Shown: positions 36,147 through 45,590 of the stretch, piece after piece
Numbering within the stretch: position 1 is the first letter of the stretch
Layout: the number at the start of each line of letters is the position of its first letter
NCBI GenBank assembly: GCA_964649825.1
Contig: CAZYQW010000112.1
Coordinates: forward strand, 1 to 64,000
Direction of reading: 5' to 3'
Origin: CAZYQW01 sp964649825
GTDB taxonomy: Bacteria > Planctomycetota > B15-G4 > JADJEK01
DNA: 64,000 nt
Notes under the pieces: model-generated
What the model was told of the DNA's origin: nothing
The model's database searches: none
What the model saw: only the letters and a program-made list of their open reading frames with translations
Translations under genes and position numbers: made by a program

Positions 36147-39122
36147 ATGGCCGGCGCGCACGATGTCCCCAGACCGCAGTACAACGACCCGCTCCAACTG
36201 TTCCACGAGCTGATGCCGCGGCGCGTCCGCCGCATGCTCCTCGTCGGCAGCCGGTACGACTTCTTCCTGCTGTGGGAGGACGGCCAGCTCAGCCAGCACC
36301 TGCTCAGCGAGTGGGTCCACATCCACCTCACCAACACGAGCTGGATCACGGTGGTCTCCACCGCGGAAGACGCGCTCGCCGCGTGCCGGGGCGGCCGCAT
36401 CGACCTGGTCGTCGTCACGCCGCACGTGCGTGACATGAAGCCGGCTCCGCTCGGCCGGCTGCTCCTCGACGAGAACCCCGACCTGACCGTCGTCCCGCTC
36501 GCGTTCGACGACACGGAGCTGACCGCGCTGCTCGCCGACCCCGACGTCGGAAGGCTCCAGCGACCGTTCCTCTGGCAAGGCGACTTCCGGCTGCTCCTCG
36601 GCATCGTGCAGTCGCTCGAAGACCGGTGGAACGTCGGACCCGACACCCAGAGCATCGGCGTGAGCGTCGTGATCCTGATCGAGGACGGGGTGCACTACTA
36701 CTCTTCGTTCCTTCCGATGGTCTACCACCAGCTCCATCAGCAGTCGCAGCGCGTCATCGCGGAAGGGACGAGCCTCCACCACAAGATCATGCGCCTCCGC
36801 GCGCGGCCGAAGATCCTCCATTGCGTCACCTTCGAAGAGGCGCGTGACCACCTGGAACGGTTCCGCCCGTACGTCCTTGGCGTGATCGCCGACGTCAACT
36901 TCCCGCGCGAGGGTCGCGACGACCCGCAAGCGGGGATCGAGTTCGCGCGGCTCGCCCGACGAGGTTCGCCCGGCATCCCGATCATGCTGCAGACGAACGA
37001 GCCCGGCCTCCTGTCGATGGCCGAGAGCCTGCAGGCGGCGATCGTCTTGAAGCGCTCTCCCCGGCTGCTCGAGGACGTCGGCCGGTTCATGCGCGAGAGC
37101 TTCGGGTTCGGCCCGTTCATCTTCCAAGACGACCGCGGGGCGAGCATCGGTCAGGCGGCCGACCTGCGTGAGCTGGAGCAGCAGGTCGCGGCCGCCCCCG
37201 CGGACGCAATCATTCGACACGCTGCCCGGAACCACTTCTCGACCTGGCTGCGGGCGCGGACCGAGTTCCGGCTCGCGGAGGCGCTTCGCGCCACGAACGC
37301 GTCGGACTTCGATTCGCACGAGGACGTCCGCGAGTTCCTCGTCGACTCGATCCGCCAGTTCCGGGAGGGCCGGCAGGCGGGAGCCGTCACCGAGTTCGAC
37401 CCCACCGAGTTCAACCCCAGGATGAGCTTCGCGCGCCTCGGCGGCGGATCGCTCGGCGGGAAGGCGCGCGGACTCGCCTTCGTGCGGTCGCTCATCCATC
37501 GGTACGACGTCCGTCGGCCGTTTCCGAAGGTCCGGATCTTCGTCCCGGCGGGACTCGTCCTCGCCACGGAGGTGTTCGACCGTTTCCTCGATGACAACGG
37601 CCTGCTCGACTTCGCCGTTCATGAGCAGGACGACCGCAAGGTCGAGGAACGCTTCCTCGCGGCGCAAATGCCGAAGGACGTTCTCGACGCCCTGAGGCGA
37701 TTCCTGGAGTTCGTCCACTATCCGCTCGCGGTCCGTTCATCGAGCCTGCTCGAGGACTCGCAGGACTTCTCGCTGACCGGGGCCTACGAGACCTACATGG
37801 TCGCGAACCACCATGCCGACGTCGACGTTCGACTCCGCCAGACGGTCCTGGCGATCAAGCGGGTCTACGCGAGCATGTTCGCGACGCCGGTGAAGCAGAC
37901 CTTCTACGCCTCGCCGTATCGGCTCGAGGAAGAGAAGATGGCGGTGATCCTCCAGCGGCTCGTCGGCTCGACGCACGACGGTCGCTGCTACCCGGATCTA
38001 TCGGGCGTCGCGCGGTCTCACAACTTCTACCCGATCGAGCCGATGAAGGCCGAAGATGGGATCGCGCGCATCGCACTCGGCCTCGGGGAGACGGTGGTGC
38101 GCGGAGAGAAGGCGGTCAGCTTCTGTCCGCGCCACCCGGACCGACCGATCCACTTCTCGACCACGAAGGAGATCCTCGCGACGTCTCAACGCGCGTTCTA
38201 CGCGCTCGACCTGGACGAGGCGTCGAGCGATGACGCGACGCCGATCTTGAAGCAGTACGGCCTCCAAGTGGCGATCGCGGACGGCAAGATGCGCCTCGCC
38301 GGATCCGTGTTCTCGCCCGAGAACGACGTCGTCTACGACGGCGTCGGGCGGCCGGGCGTGCCGCTCGTCACGTTCGCTCCCACCCTGAAGCAGCACGCCA
38401 TTCCGCTGGCCGAGATCCTCTGCGTCCTCCTCGACGTGGGGCAGCGCGCGCTGAACATGCCCGTCGAGATCGAGTTCGCCGTCAACGTTCCCGAGACGGT
38501 CGACGAGCCGCTGGAGTTCGCACTCCTCCAGATCCGACCGTTCGCGCTCCACGACGGGCGCGCCCCGGTCGATCTCGACTCGGTCTCGAACCGCCCGACG
38601 CTCTGCCGCTCGCGGCTCGTGCTCGGGCACGGAGTGATCGACGACATCAGGGACATCGTCGTCGTCGACCGGGACCGCTTCGACCGCGCGCGGTCGGTCG
38701 AGACCGCGAAGAGGATCGGAGAGATCAACTCCCGCCTCACGCGGGACGGGACGCCGTTCGTGCTGATCGGCGTGGGTCGTTGGGGTTCCGCCGACCCATG
38801 GCTCGGGATTCCCGTGACCTGGCCACAGATCAACGGGGCGCGCGTCATCGTCGAGTCCGATTTCAAAGACGTGCCGTCCACGCCGTCGCAGGGCTCCCAC
38901 TTCTTCCAGAACATCACGAGCTCCGGCGTCGGATACTTCACCGTCGGCGGCGCCGACGACGTGGGGGATGTCGATTGGAACTGGCTCGCGAACACGCCCG
39001 CGATCGAGGACCTCGGCCTCGTGCGACACGTCCGGCTCGAGCGGCCTCTGACCGTCATGATGGACGGGCAACGCGGACACGGGGTGATCCTCACCGCGTT
39101 GCCGGGGGTCGAACGAACTTGA
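36147..39122 (+). CDS. Double receiver-like / pyruvate phosphate dikinase N-domain protein
   Basis: 991 residues. Two receiver-like domains come first. One at about 25-160 has a Thr where the acceptor Asp is expected ('LVVVTPHVRDM'); the second at about 170-320 retains Asp in 'VLGVIADVNFP'. The C-terminal half (about 425-850) is a PPDK_N/PEP-synthase ATP-grasp region: 'LGGGSLGGKARGLAFV', 'PLAVRSSSLLEDS', 'LTGAYETYMV', 'GLGETVVRGEKAVSF' and 'EFALLQIRPFAL'. The swivelling phosphohistidine domain and the PEP-binding barrel of true dikinases are absent. It may be a stand-alone ATP-dependent kinase that is signal controlled. Similar 'PEP/pyruvate-binding' proteins are known but functionally uncharacterised. 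Confidence 0.82.
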   Translation: MAGAHDVPRPQYNDPLQLFHELMPRRVRRMLLVGSRYDFFLLWEDGQLSQHLLSEWVHIHLTNTSWITVVSTAEDALAACRGGRIDLVVVTPHVRDMKPAPLGRLLLDENPDLTVVPLAFDDTELTALLADPDVGRLQRPFLWQGDFRLLLGIVQSLEDRWNVGPDTQSIGVSVVILIEDGVHYYSSFLPMVYHQLHQQSQRVIAEGTSLHHKIMRLRARPKILHCVTFEEARDHLERFRPYVLGVIADVNFPREGRDDPQAGIEFARLARRGSPGIPIMLQTNEPGLLSMAESLQAAIVLKRSPRLLEDVGRFMRESFGFGPFIFQDDRGASIGQAADLRELEQQVAAAPADAIIRHAARNHFSTWLRARTEFRLAEALRATNASDFDSHEDVREFLVDSIRQFREGRQAGAVTEFDPTEFNPRMSFARLGGGSLGGKARGLAFVRSLIHRYDVRRPFPKVRIFVPAGLVLATEVFDRFLDDNGLLDFAVHEQDDRKVEERFLAAQMPKDVLDALRRFLEFVHYPLAVRSSSLLEDSQDFSLTGAYETYMVANHHADVDVRLRQTVLAIKRVYASMFATPVKQTFYASPYRLEEEKMAVILQRLVGSTHDGRCYPDLSGVARSHNFYPIEPMKAEDGIARIALGLGETVVRGEKAVSFCPRHPDRPIHFSTTKEILATSQRAFYALDLDEASSDDATPILKQYGLQVAIADGKMRLAGSVFSPENDVVYDGVGRPGVPLVTFAPTLKQHAIPLAEILCVLLDVGQRALNMPVEIEFAVNVPETVDEPLEFALLQIRPFALHDGRAPVDLDSVSNRPTLCRSRLVLGHGVIDDIRDIVVVDRDRFDRARSVETAKRIGEINSRLTRDGTPFVLIGVGRWGSADPWLGIPVTWPQINGARVIVESDFKDVPSTPSQGSHFFQNITSSGVGYFTVGGADDVGDVDWNWLANTPAIEDLGLVRHVRLERPLTVMMDGQRGHGVILTALPGVERT

Positions 39123-39132
39123 AGCATGGAAC

Positions 39133-40494
39133 TCAAACGACGCCTTGATCCAACATCGCGTCGGCCACCTTCAGGAACCCCGCGATGTTCGCACCGTCCA
39201 CGTAGTTGCCCTTGCGACCGTAGGTGTCGGCCGCGGCGATGCAGTTCGCGTGGATCGACTTCATGATCTGCCGCAGGCGACCGTCCACCTCCTCCCGCGT
39301 CCACGGCAGCCGCATGCTGTTCTGCGACATCTCGAGACCGGATACCGCCACTCCGCCCGCGTTGGCGGCCTTGCCGGGCCCGAACAGGATCCCGTGTTCG
39401 ATGAAGACGTCGACCCCTTCGGGGTCGGTCGGCATGTTGGCGCCCTCGGAGACCACGTAGACGCCGTTCTCGACGAGGTGGACCGCGTCCTTCTGGCTGA
39501 TCTCGTTCTGGGTCGCCGACGGAAACGCGCAGTGCGCGGCGTTCATCCACAGGGGATTGTGGTCCTGGCTCGGGTCGACCGGCGTGTAGTTCGCGTTCGG
39601 ATACCTCTCTGCATACTCGTGGACCCGACCACGGCGCTGGTTCTTGAGCTCCTTCACGAACGCGAGCTTCTCCGCATCGATCCCATCGGGGTCGAACACG
39701 TATCCCGAGGAGTCGGAGAGCGTCACCGACTTCGCTCCGAGTTCGTTCAGCTTCTCGATCGTGAACTGAGCGACGTTGCCGCTGCCCGACACGAGACACG
39801 TCTTTCCTTCGAGCGTCTCGTTTCGCGTCGTCAGCATCTCCGCCGCGAAGTAGACCGCGCCGTACCCCGTCGCCTCGGGGCGGATGAGGGAACCGCCCCA
39901 GTTCGTGCCCTTGCCGGTGAGCACTCCCGTGAACTCGTTGCGGAGCTTCTTGTACTGGCCGAACATGAACCCGATCTCGCGCCCGCCGACCCCGATGTCC
40001 CCGGCCGGGACGTCGGTGTCCGAGCCGATGTGTCGGAACAGCTCGCTCATGAACGCCTGGCAGAACCTCATGACCTCGTTGTCGCTTTTCCCCTTCGGGT
40101 CGAAGTCCGAACCGCCCTTGCCGCCGCCCATCGGGAGCGTGGTCAGGCTGTTCTTGAAGACCTGCTCGAACGCGAGGAACTTCAGGATGCTCAAGTTCAC
40201 CGATGGATGAAAGCGAAGGCCGCCCTTGTACGGTCCGATCGCGCTGCTCATCTCGATGCGGAATCCGCGGTTCACTTGGACCCGCCCCTGGTCGTCGACC
40301 CACGGCACGCGGAACATCAGCACGCGCTCCGGCTCGACCATCCTTTGCGGGATCTTCGCCGCCACGTACTCGGAGTGCTGATCGAGCACCCCCGCGAGCG
40401 ACGACATCACCTCTTCTACGGCCTGATGGAACTCAGCCTCGTGCGGGTTCCTGGCCTTCACTTCTGCAATGATCGAGTTGGTGAGATCCGACAT
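39133..40494 (-). CDS. gdhA: NADP-type glutamate dehydrogenase
   Basis: 453 residues, the size of hexameric bacterial GdhA. The N-terminal dimerisation and catalytic domain has 'GGLRFHPSVNLSILKFLAFEQ', 'TTLPMGGGKGGSDF' with catalytic-region Lys126, and 'DVPAGDIGVGGREIG'. The cofactor domain has the 'VSGSGNVAQFTIEKL' Rossmann loop. It catalyses the reversible reaction 2-oxoglutarate + NH4+ + NADPH to glutamate, usually in assimilation; NADP preference is inferred from family similarity. It converges with the receiver/PPDK-N gene only 10 bases away and is divergent from the SGNH hydrolase. The start at 40494 gives MSDLTNSI. Confidence 0.95.
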   Translation of the reverse strand: MSDLTNSIIAEVKARNPHEAEFHQAVEEVMSSLAGVLDQHSEYVAAKIPQRMVEPERVLMFRVPWVDDQGRVQVNRGFRIEMSSAIGPYKGGLRFHPSVNLSILKFLAFEQVFKNSLTTLPMGGGKGGSDFDPKGKSDNEVMRFCQAFMSELFRHIGSDTDVPAGDIGVGGREIGFMFGQYKKLRNEFTGVLTGKGTNWGGSLIRPEATGYGAVYFAAEMLTTRNETLEGKTCLVSGSGNVAQFTIEKLNELGAKSVTLSDSSGYVFDPDGIDAEKLAFVKELKNQRRGRVHEYAERYPNANYTPVDPSQDHNPLWMNAAHCAFPSATQNEISQKDAVHLVENGVYVVSEGANMPTDPEGVDVFIEHGILFGPGKAANAGGVAVSGLEMSQNSMRLPWTREEVDGRLRQIMKSIHANCIAAADTYGRKGNYVDGANIAGFLKVADAMLDQGVV

Positions 40495-40682
40495 CGTGGG
40501 CTCCGCGCTCGAGGTTAGCGATTGGGCCGAATCGTACCCCGCCGCGCGTCGCAGGGGAGCCGCGCAGCCGATCTTCTGCGTGGTTCGCACCGACACGCGC
40601 CGGCGTCCCGAAACCAGGGAATTCGCGGCCCTCATCGGTTAGGCTCTGCCTCTCACACGTCATAGAGAACGAAGTCGTCAGG

Positions 40683-41996
40683 ATGCCGCGCTACAACCTG
40701 GGCCGCGTCGCGAGTCTCGGCGCCGCCGCCCTGCTCGCCGCCGCGAGCGCATTCATCTGGATTCGGCCGCTCCTGCATCCGCGGGAGGTACGAGGCGACT
40801 ACCTCTTCGGGTACTACCACCTCCTCAACCTCTACGTCGGCCTTCCGCTTCTCGCGCTCACTCTCGCCGTGGTGATCACGGTGCTCGCGCCGGAGCGGAT
40901 GCGAAAGGTGGTCGGCCACCGCGCGTTCGCGGTGCTGCTCGGTGCGCTCGTGCCGGTCATCCTGTTCGACCTCGGCTATTCGCTGTTCTACATCGGCGCG
41001 CTGAAGCCCGCGTTCTGGCTCGACCATCAGCACGTCTCTCGCCAGGAGAACGTCGCCGACGACGACCTCGGCTTCCGGCGGCGTCCGAACATCACGTGGG
41101 AAGGGGTCGCCGACGAAGTCGAGGCCGCGATCCGCTACCGCACCGATCAGAACGGCTTCCGCAACGAGCCCGGCCTCGAGCGCGCCGACCTCGCGTTCGT
41201 CGGTGACTCGTACACCGAGGCGGCGCAGGTGGCCGAGGAGGACACCTTCGCCGCGCGCGTCGGCCGGAAGGTGAAGCAGAGCGTCGTGAACCTCGGCCGC
41301 GGGGCGTACGGCCCGCCGCAGGAGCTGATCGTCCTCGAGCGCTACGCGCTGTCGTACGAGCCGAAGACCGTCTTCTGGCAGCTCTTCGAGGGCAACGACC
41401 TCGGCGACGCCCAGTCGTTCGTGGAATGGAGGGACGACCCGGACCGGGTCGCGGCGTCGCTCTCCGAACGGTACGTCCAGAACTCGTTCTTCAAGCCGTT
41501 CTTCGACCTCACCGCGCGCCTCAAGCATCGGATCCACGTCTCGATGCGCATGGCCGACGGATCGATGCGCGACATGCGGCTGCGCTACCGCTGGGTCCCC
41601 GACTACGCGCAGGTGAAGGAGCGCGGCCTCGACGCGACGAAGGCCGCCATCCTCGTGGGACAGCGACTCTGCAACGAACGCGGGGCCCGGCTCGTCGTCT
41701 TCTTCATCCCGATCATGGCGCGCGTGAACGTCGATCGGCTCACCTTCGCGGACGCCGAGCAACGCGCGCGATCCCTCCCCGACCCGTCGCAGGAGCTGCC
41801 GCCGCAATGGGGCGACGTCATGGCGCAGTTCTGCATCGAGCACGAGATTCCCTTCATCGACCTCTACCCCGCGTTTCGCGCCGAGGCGGAGAAGGACCCG
41901 TACGGGCTCTACCTGCCGACCGACGAGCACCTCGACGCGAAGGGACACGAGACGGTGGCGAAAGCACTGGTGGGCTGGCTGGAGTCGGACTCGTAG
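40683..41996 (+). CDS. Membrane-anchored SGNH/GDSL hydrolase
   Basis: 437 residues. Three hydrophobic helices (about 8-30, 45-70, 78-105) precede a periplasmic SGNH domain. Block I is 'FVGDSYTEAAQV' with nucleophile Ser176, block III is 'EGNDLGDA' (Asn), and block V is 'DEHLDAKGHE' with Asp414 and His416. Related proteins de-esterify or transfer acyl groups on exported polysaccharides; the membrane helices favour a role in envelope glycan modification. The substrate is not predictable. The start ATG at 40683 is close to a TTAGGCT promoter-like box in the divergent spacer shared with gdhA. Confidence 0.82.
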   Translation: MPRYNLGRVASLGAAALLAAASAFIWIRPLLHPREVRGDYLFGYYHLLNLYVGLPLLALTLAVVITVLAPERMRKVVGHRAFAVLLGALVPVILFDLGYSLFYIGALKPAFWLDHQHVSRQENVADDDLGFRRRPNITWEGVADEVEAAIRYRTDQNGFRNEPGLERADLAFVGDSYTEAAQVAEEDTFAARVGRKVKQSVVNLGRGAYGPPQELIVLERYALSYEPKTVFWQLFEGNDLGDAQSFVEWRDDPDRVAASLSERYVQNSFFKPFFDLTARLKHRIHVSMRMADGSMRDMRLRYRWVPDYAQVKERGLDATKAAILVGQRLCNERGARLVVFFIPIMARVNVDRLTFADAEQRARSLPDPSQELPPQWGDVMAQFCIEHEIPFIDLYPAFRAEAEKDPYGLYLPTDEHLDAKGHETVAKALVGWLESDS

Positions 41997-42173
41997 GAAC
42001 GAGCGGACCCGCGCGGACGCCGATCCCGAAGGGCACGTCGGTCGACTCGCGACGTTCGACCCGTTTCGCGGATTTCCTCGGAAACGTTCGCCGCGCGATC
42101 AGGCTTGGTCGGGTGGAGAGGCCGCGTCGCCGTGAGTCCTGCGGCTCTCCGCGAACCCCCGCATGGAGCCCCG

Positions 42174-43919
42174 ATGCCGACCACTCCCACCGTCCTCCCG
42201 CTCGTCCTCGTCGCCTTCCTCGCGACCCCCAGTACCGCCGACGCCCAATCGCCCTTCGTCACGTTTCCCGCGAGCGACGTCGACGACCTGACGGGGCGTT
42301 CCGTGACGTCGGTCGGAGACGTCGACGGCGACGGGTTCGACGACGTCGCGGTCGGCAGCCCCGGCTACGACGTCCCGTCGAGCGGCCCACAGAACTGCGG
42401 GCGGGTCTCCGTCTACTCGGGACGGACCGGCGCCAAGGTCCGCGACCACGTCGGCGGCTCCACCAATGAAGAGCTCGGGTACGCGATCACCGGGGTCGGC
42501 GACGTCGACCTGGACGGGTTCACCGACCTGCTCGCCACCCGTCCCGGCGTGATCGTTTCCGGGATCGGCACGACCAGCGTCAAGTACGGCGGCGCGCGCC
42601 TCTACTCCGGCGCGACCGGCGGCCTGTTGATGACCGTCGGGGGCGTCCTCGACGACGACGCGAGACTCGGTCACACCGCCCTCGACGTCGGCGACGTCGA
42701 CTTCGACGGACGATCGGACTTCGTGCTCGGCGCGCCCTACTACGACAAGTCCACCCTCTCCGGCGGCTCGCTGATCGACGCGGGGGCGGTGCGGGTCTAC
42801 TCCGGGACGGGCGCCACGATCTCGACCCTCGAAGGGATCTACGCCGCGAACTCCCACTACGGCTGGGCCGTGGCCGGCGTCGGCGACGTCAACGGCGACG
42901 GCAAGTACGACCTCATCATCGGAGCGCCACACTACGATCACTTGTCCCAGCCGATCGCGGACATCGGCGCCTACCACGTCCGCAACATCTACGGCGGCTC
43001 CCTGGGCGGCGCCTACGGAATCATCCACGCCGGCTATCGCTACGGCTACTCCCTCGCGTCGCTCGGCGATCTCGACGGCGACGGCGTGGGCGACTACATG
43101 ATCGGCGCCCCCGGCGCGGACACGAACGGCCTCGTCGACAACGGCGTCGCGTACGCCAAGAAGGGACAGAACGGCGTCCCCCTCGGGACGTTCCCCGGCA
43201 AGCTCGGCGGCGAGCAGGCCGGATCGAGCGTCGCGAGCGCCGGCGACGTGAACGGCGACGGCGTGATCGATCTGCTGGTCGGCGCGCCGACCAGCTCCTA
43301 CTCCTCGCCGTTCGGCGTCGCCTCGGCTGGCGTCGCGCGCCTCTACTCCGGATCGAACGACGCGCTGCTCGAGACCTACAAGTACCTCGCGCCGTACCAG
43401 CACGCCGGCACCTCGGTGGCCGGGGCCGGAGACGTCAACGGCGATGGTCGCGCCGACGTGCTCGTCGGAGCGCCCGGCTCGACGGGATTGATCACGGTCC
43501 AAGGGGCGGCATTGCTCTTCCTCGGCGGCGACGTCGCCGCGAAGTGGAGCCTCTACGGCGCGTCGCTCCCCGGCACCGTCGGCCCACCGGCGCTCGCGCT
43601 CGCTTCGGCCCCGAAGCTGTGCACGATCAACACGCTCTCGTTGACCAGCTCATCGAACGTCGCCACCCCGGCGACGCTGTTCCTCGGCGTCACGGCCGCG
43701 GACCTGCCGACGGGGTTCGGAGCCAGCGTCCTCGTGGCCCCGCCCTGGATCGCGACGAACCTCCTGCTCCCGCCGGGCACCACGGCGATCCCGGTCGCCA
43801 CGCCGTGCGACGCCACGTTGAACGGCGTCGAGGTCTTCATGCAGCTCCTCTGCAGCGACCCCGGCGCACCGGCGGGCGTGTCGTTCAGCCAGGGCATGAA
43901 GGTCGTCCACGGCACCTGA
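42174..43919 (+). CDS. Secreted 7-blade FG-GAP protein with shared C-terminal module
   Basis: 581 residues from ATG 42174 with GGAG upstream. The signal ends near 'FLATPSTADAQ'. Seven FG-GAP repeats (about 25-440), each with 'GDVDGDGFDDVAVGSP'-type calcium loops, make a complete propeller. Residues about 461-581 form a separate beta-rich module starting 'YGASLPGTVGPPALALA' and ending 'SFSQGMKVVHGT', shared with the proteins at 47208 and 51856. A pair of Cys residues near 481 and 542 may form a disulfide. Likely extracellular or surface-bound; the ligand is unknown. It converges on the GT39 gene 24 bases away. Confidence 0.87.
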   Translation: MPTTPTVLPLVLVAFLATPSTADAQSPFVTFPASDVDDLTGRSVTSVGDVDGDGFDDVAVGSPGYDVPSSGPQNCGRVSVYSGRTGAKVRDHVGGSTNEELGYAITGVGDVDLDGFTDLLATRPGVIVSGIGTTSVKYGGARLYSGATGGLLMTVGGVLDDDARLGHTALDVGDVDFDGRSDFVLGAPYYDKSTLSGGSLIDAGAVRVYSGTGATISTLEGIYAANSHYGWAVAGVGDVNGDGKYDLIIGAPHYDHLSQPIADIGAYHVRNIYGGSLGGAYGIIHAGYRYGYSLASLGDLDGDGVGDYMIGAPGADTNGLVDNGVAYAKKGQNGVPLGTFPGKLGGEQAGSSVASAGDVNGDGVIDLLVGAPTSSYSSPFGVASAGVARLYSGSNDALLETYKYLAPYQHAGTSVAGAGDVNGDGRADVLVGAPGSTGLITVQGAALLFLGGDVAAKWSLYGASLPGTVGPPALALASAPKLCTINTLSLTSSSNVATPATLFLGVTAADLPTGFGASVLVAPPWIATNLLLPPGTTAIPVATPCDATLNGVEVFMQLLCSDPGAPAGVSFSQGMKVVHGT

Positions 43920-43943
43920 GTCCGACGGCGCCGGAGGACGCCT

Positions 43944-45590
43944 CTACCGCCGGCGATAGACGCTGAAACGCAGGTCGTCGCTCGGGCCGATCCGGTCCCA
44001 CTGATCGCCGTATGCGGCCAGGTACGGGTCGATGTACTTCCGCGCGATCTCGGAAAGGTTGCCGGCCTCGGTAACGACGAGCGTGTCGATTCGATAATGA
44101 GCGACGACCTGCTGCATGCGCTCCGGCGTGTCATAGGGCGTCGCGACGGAGAGTCGGCGTCCGTAGTACCGAAGCCGCAGCGCCTGGTGGCTCATCACGC
44201 GAGCATCGGCCGGACTGTTCTCGGCGATCCACTCCCCCGCGGCGCGAAGACCCTGGTCGCCCTCCGACGCGAACGGGGGGGCACCGAAAGCGGCGTCACG
44301 ACCGATCGCGGCCCAAGTCGGAAACGTCCAGGCCCCCGCCAGGAGGATCGCCGCGGCGGCGCGCGGCGCGGGCCGCGCCAGTGGCCGCAGCCAAAACCCT
44401 TCGAGCAGCTCCGCGAGCCGGTTCGACGACAACACGTGATCGATCCCGGCCCACGCGACGGCGAGGGCGAACGGGATGCACGGCAGCAGGTAGCGGACCT
44501 CGACCGCGAAGACCGCGGAGAGCGCGAGCGCGAACGTGACGACGAACAGCACCACGCCGAGCACGGCCCGGCGCCCCAGGAGCAGGAGCCCACCGGCGAT
44601 CACGAGGAAGCCGAAGATCACTCCTCCCTTCGACACGAACGCCTCGTACACGTGGACGAGGACGCGCGTGACGACGGCATGGGCGCCGTACCGTTCGATC
44701 GAACCGCCCATCGACGGGATCGCGACCGGAGGATCCGCCCAGTAGACGCGCCAGTTGAAGTCGTACTCGAAGCCCGGATCGTTCGCGATCGCGGTGATGT
44801 GCTGGTTGCCGGAGTAGACCGGATCGCCGAACATCTGGTAGTTCCGGAACAACCAGGGCCCGGCCACGGCCAGGAAACCCACGCCCATCACGACGACCTG
44901 GATCGCGTTCTCCTTGAGCGGCCGCCTCGTGGAGACCGCCCGCAGGATCGCCAGCCCGGGCGCGAACAAGAGCCCCGCCGGCTTCATGTAGAACGCCACC
45001 GCGAGCGCGGCGCCGGCCAACGCCGCGGACCACCGTCCTCTTCCGAGCGCCAGCCATCCGGCGATCGCGACGAACGTCGTGAGCGGAACGTCGGCGAGCC
45101 CGCGAGCGACGTACTCGCGCAGGTTCGGGTCGAGCATCGCCGCGGCCCCGCACGCGAACGCGAACGGCGGTCCGGCGCCGAGCCGGCGCACGATCAGGTA
45201 CGCGAGCAGCGGGATCAGAATCGACGCCAGGAGCGCCGATGGCACCGTCGCGGCAAACTCGGAACGCCCCAGGAACCGGTACGCGGCCGCGAGCACCGCT
45301 CCGTTGCCGGGCGGGTAGAAGTCCTCCGGATGCACCACGTCCGCGTCATAGCGGACGTGGTGGTGCTGAATGAACCCGATCGAGAGCTCGTTCCCCGCGA
45401 GGATCGAGTCCGCCTGCTCCGAGTAGGCCGCCTCGTCCGACGTGTCGAGGCAGTCTCGTCCCTGATTCTGCCGGAGCGTCACGTAGAGGACGAGCGCGCC
45501 GAGCCCGCCGAGCAGGAGGATCCAGAGAGCATCGCGGGACGCGGCGCGCGGAGCCGCGCCGCCCTCTACGCGGTTCGCTTCAGCGTTCAT
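43944..45590 (-). CDS. Polytopic GT39-like glycosyltransferase (ArnT/PMT type)
   Basis: 548 residues, with about ten to twelve transmembrane helices. The first periplasmic loop has the acidic pair in 'LDTSDEAAYSEQAD', the GT39/ArnT-type signature needed for metal and lipid-phosphate-sugar use. 'HPEDFYPPGNGAVLAAAYRF' resembles the following substrate loop. The C-terminal soluble part contains 'GEWIAENSPADARVMSHQAL', common in this family. It transfers a sugar from a polyprenyl-phosphate donor to an exported acceptor. Its start lies inside the 3' end of the PaaK/CapK-like gene (11-base overlap), so the two are cotranscribed. Confidence 0.85.
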   Translation of the reverse strand: MNAEANRVEGGAAPRAASRDALWILLLGGLGALVLYVTLRQNQGRDCLDTSDEAAYSEQADSILAGNELSIGFIQHHHVRYDADVVHPEDFYPPGNGAVLAAAYRFLGRSEFAATVPSALLASILIPLLAYLIVRRLGAGPPFAFACGAAAMLDPNLREYVARGLADVPLTTFVAIAGWLALGRGRWSAALAGAALAVAFYMKPAGLLFAPGLAILRAVSTRRPLKENAIQVVVMGVGFLAVAGPWLFRNYQMFGDPVYSGNQHITAIANDPGFEYDFNWRVYWADPPVAIPSMGGSIERYGAHAVVTRVLVHVYEAFVSKGGVIFGFLVIAGGLLLLGRRAVLGVVLFVVTFALALSAVFAVEVRYLLPCIPFALAVAWAGIDHVLSSNRLAELLEGFWLRPLARPAPRAAAAILLAGAWTFPTWAAIGRDAAFGAPPFASEGDQGLRAAGEWIAENSPADARVMSHQALRLRYYGRRLSVATPYDTPERMQQVVAHYRIDTLVVTEAGNLSEIARKYIDPYLAAYGDQWDRIGPSDDLRFSVYRRR

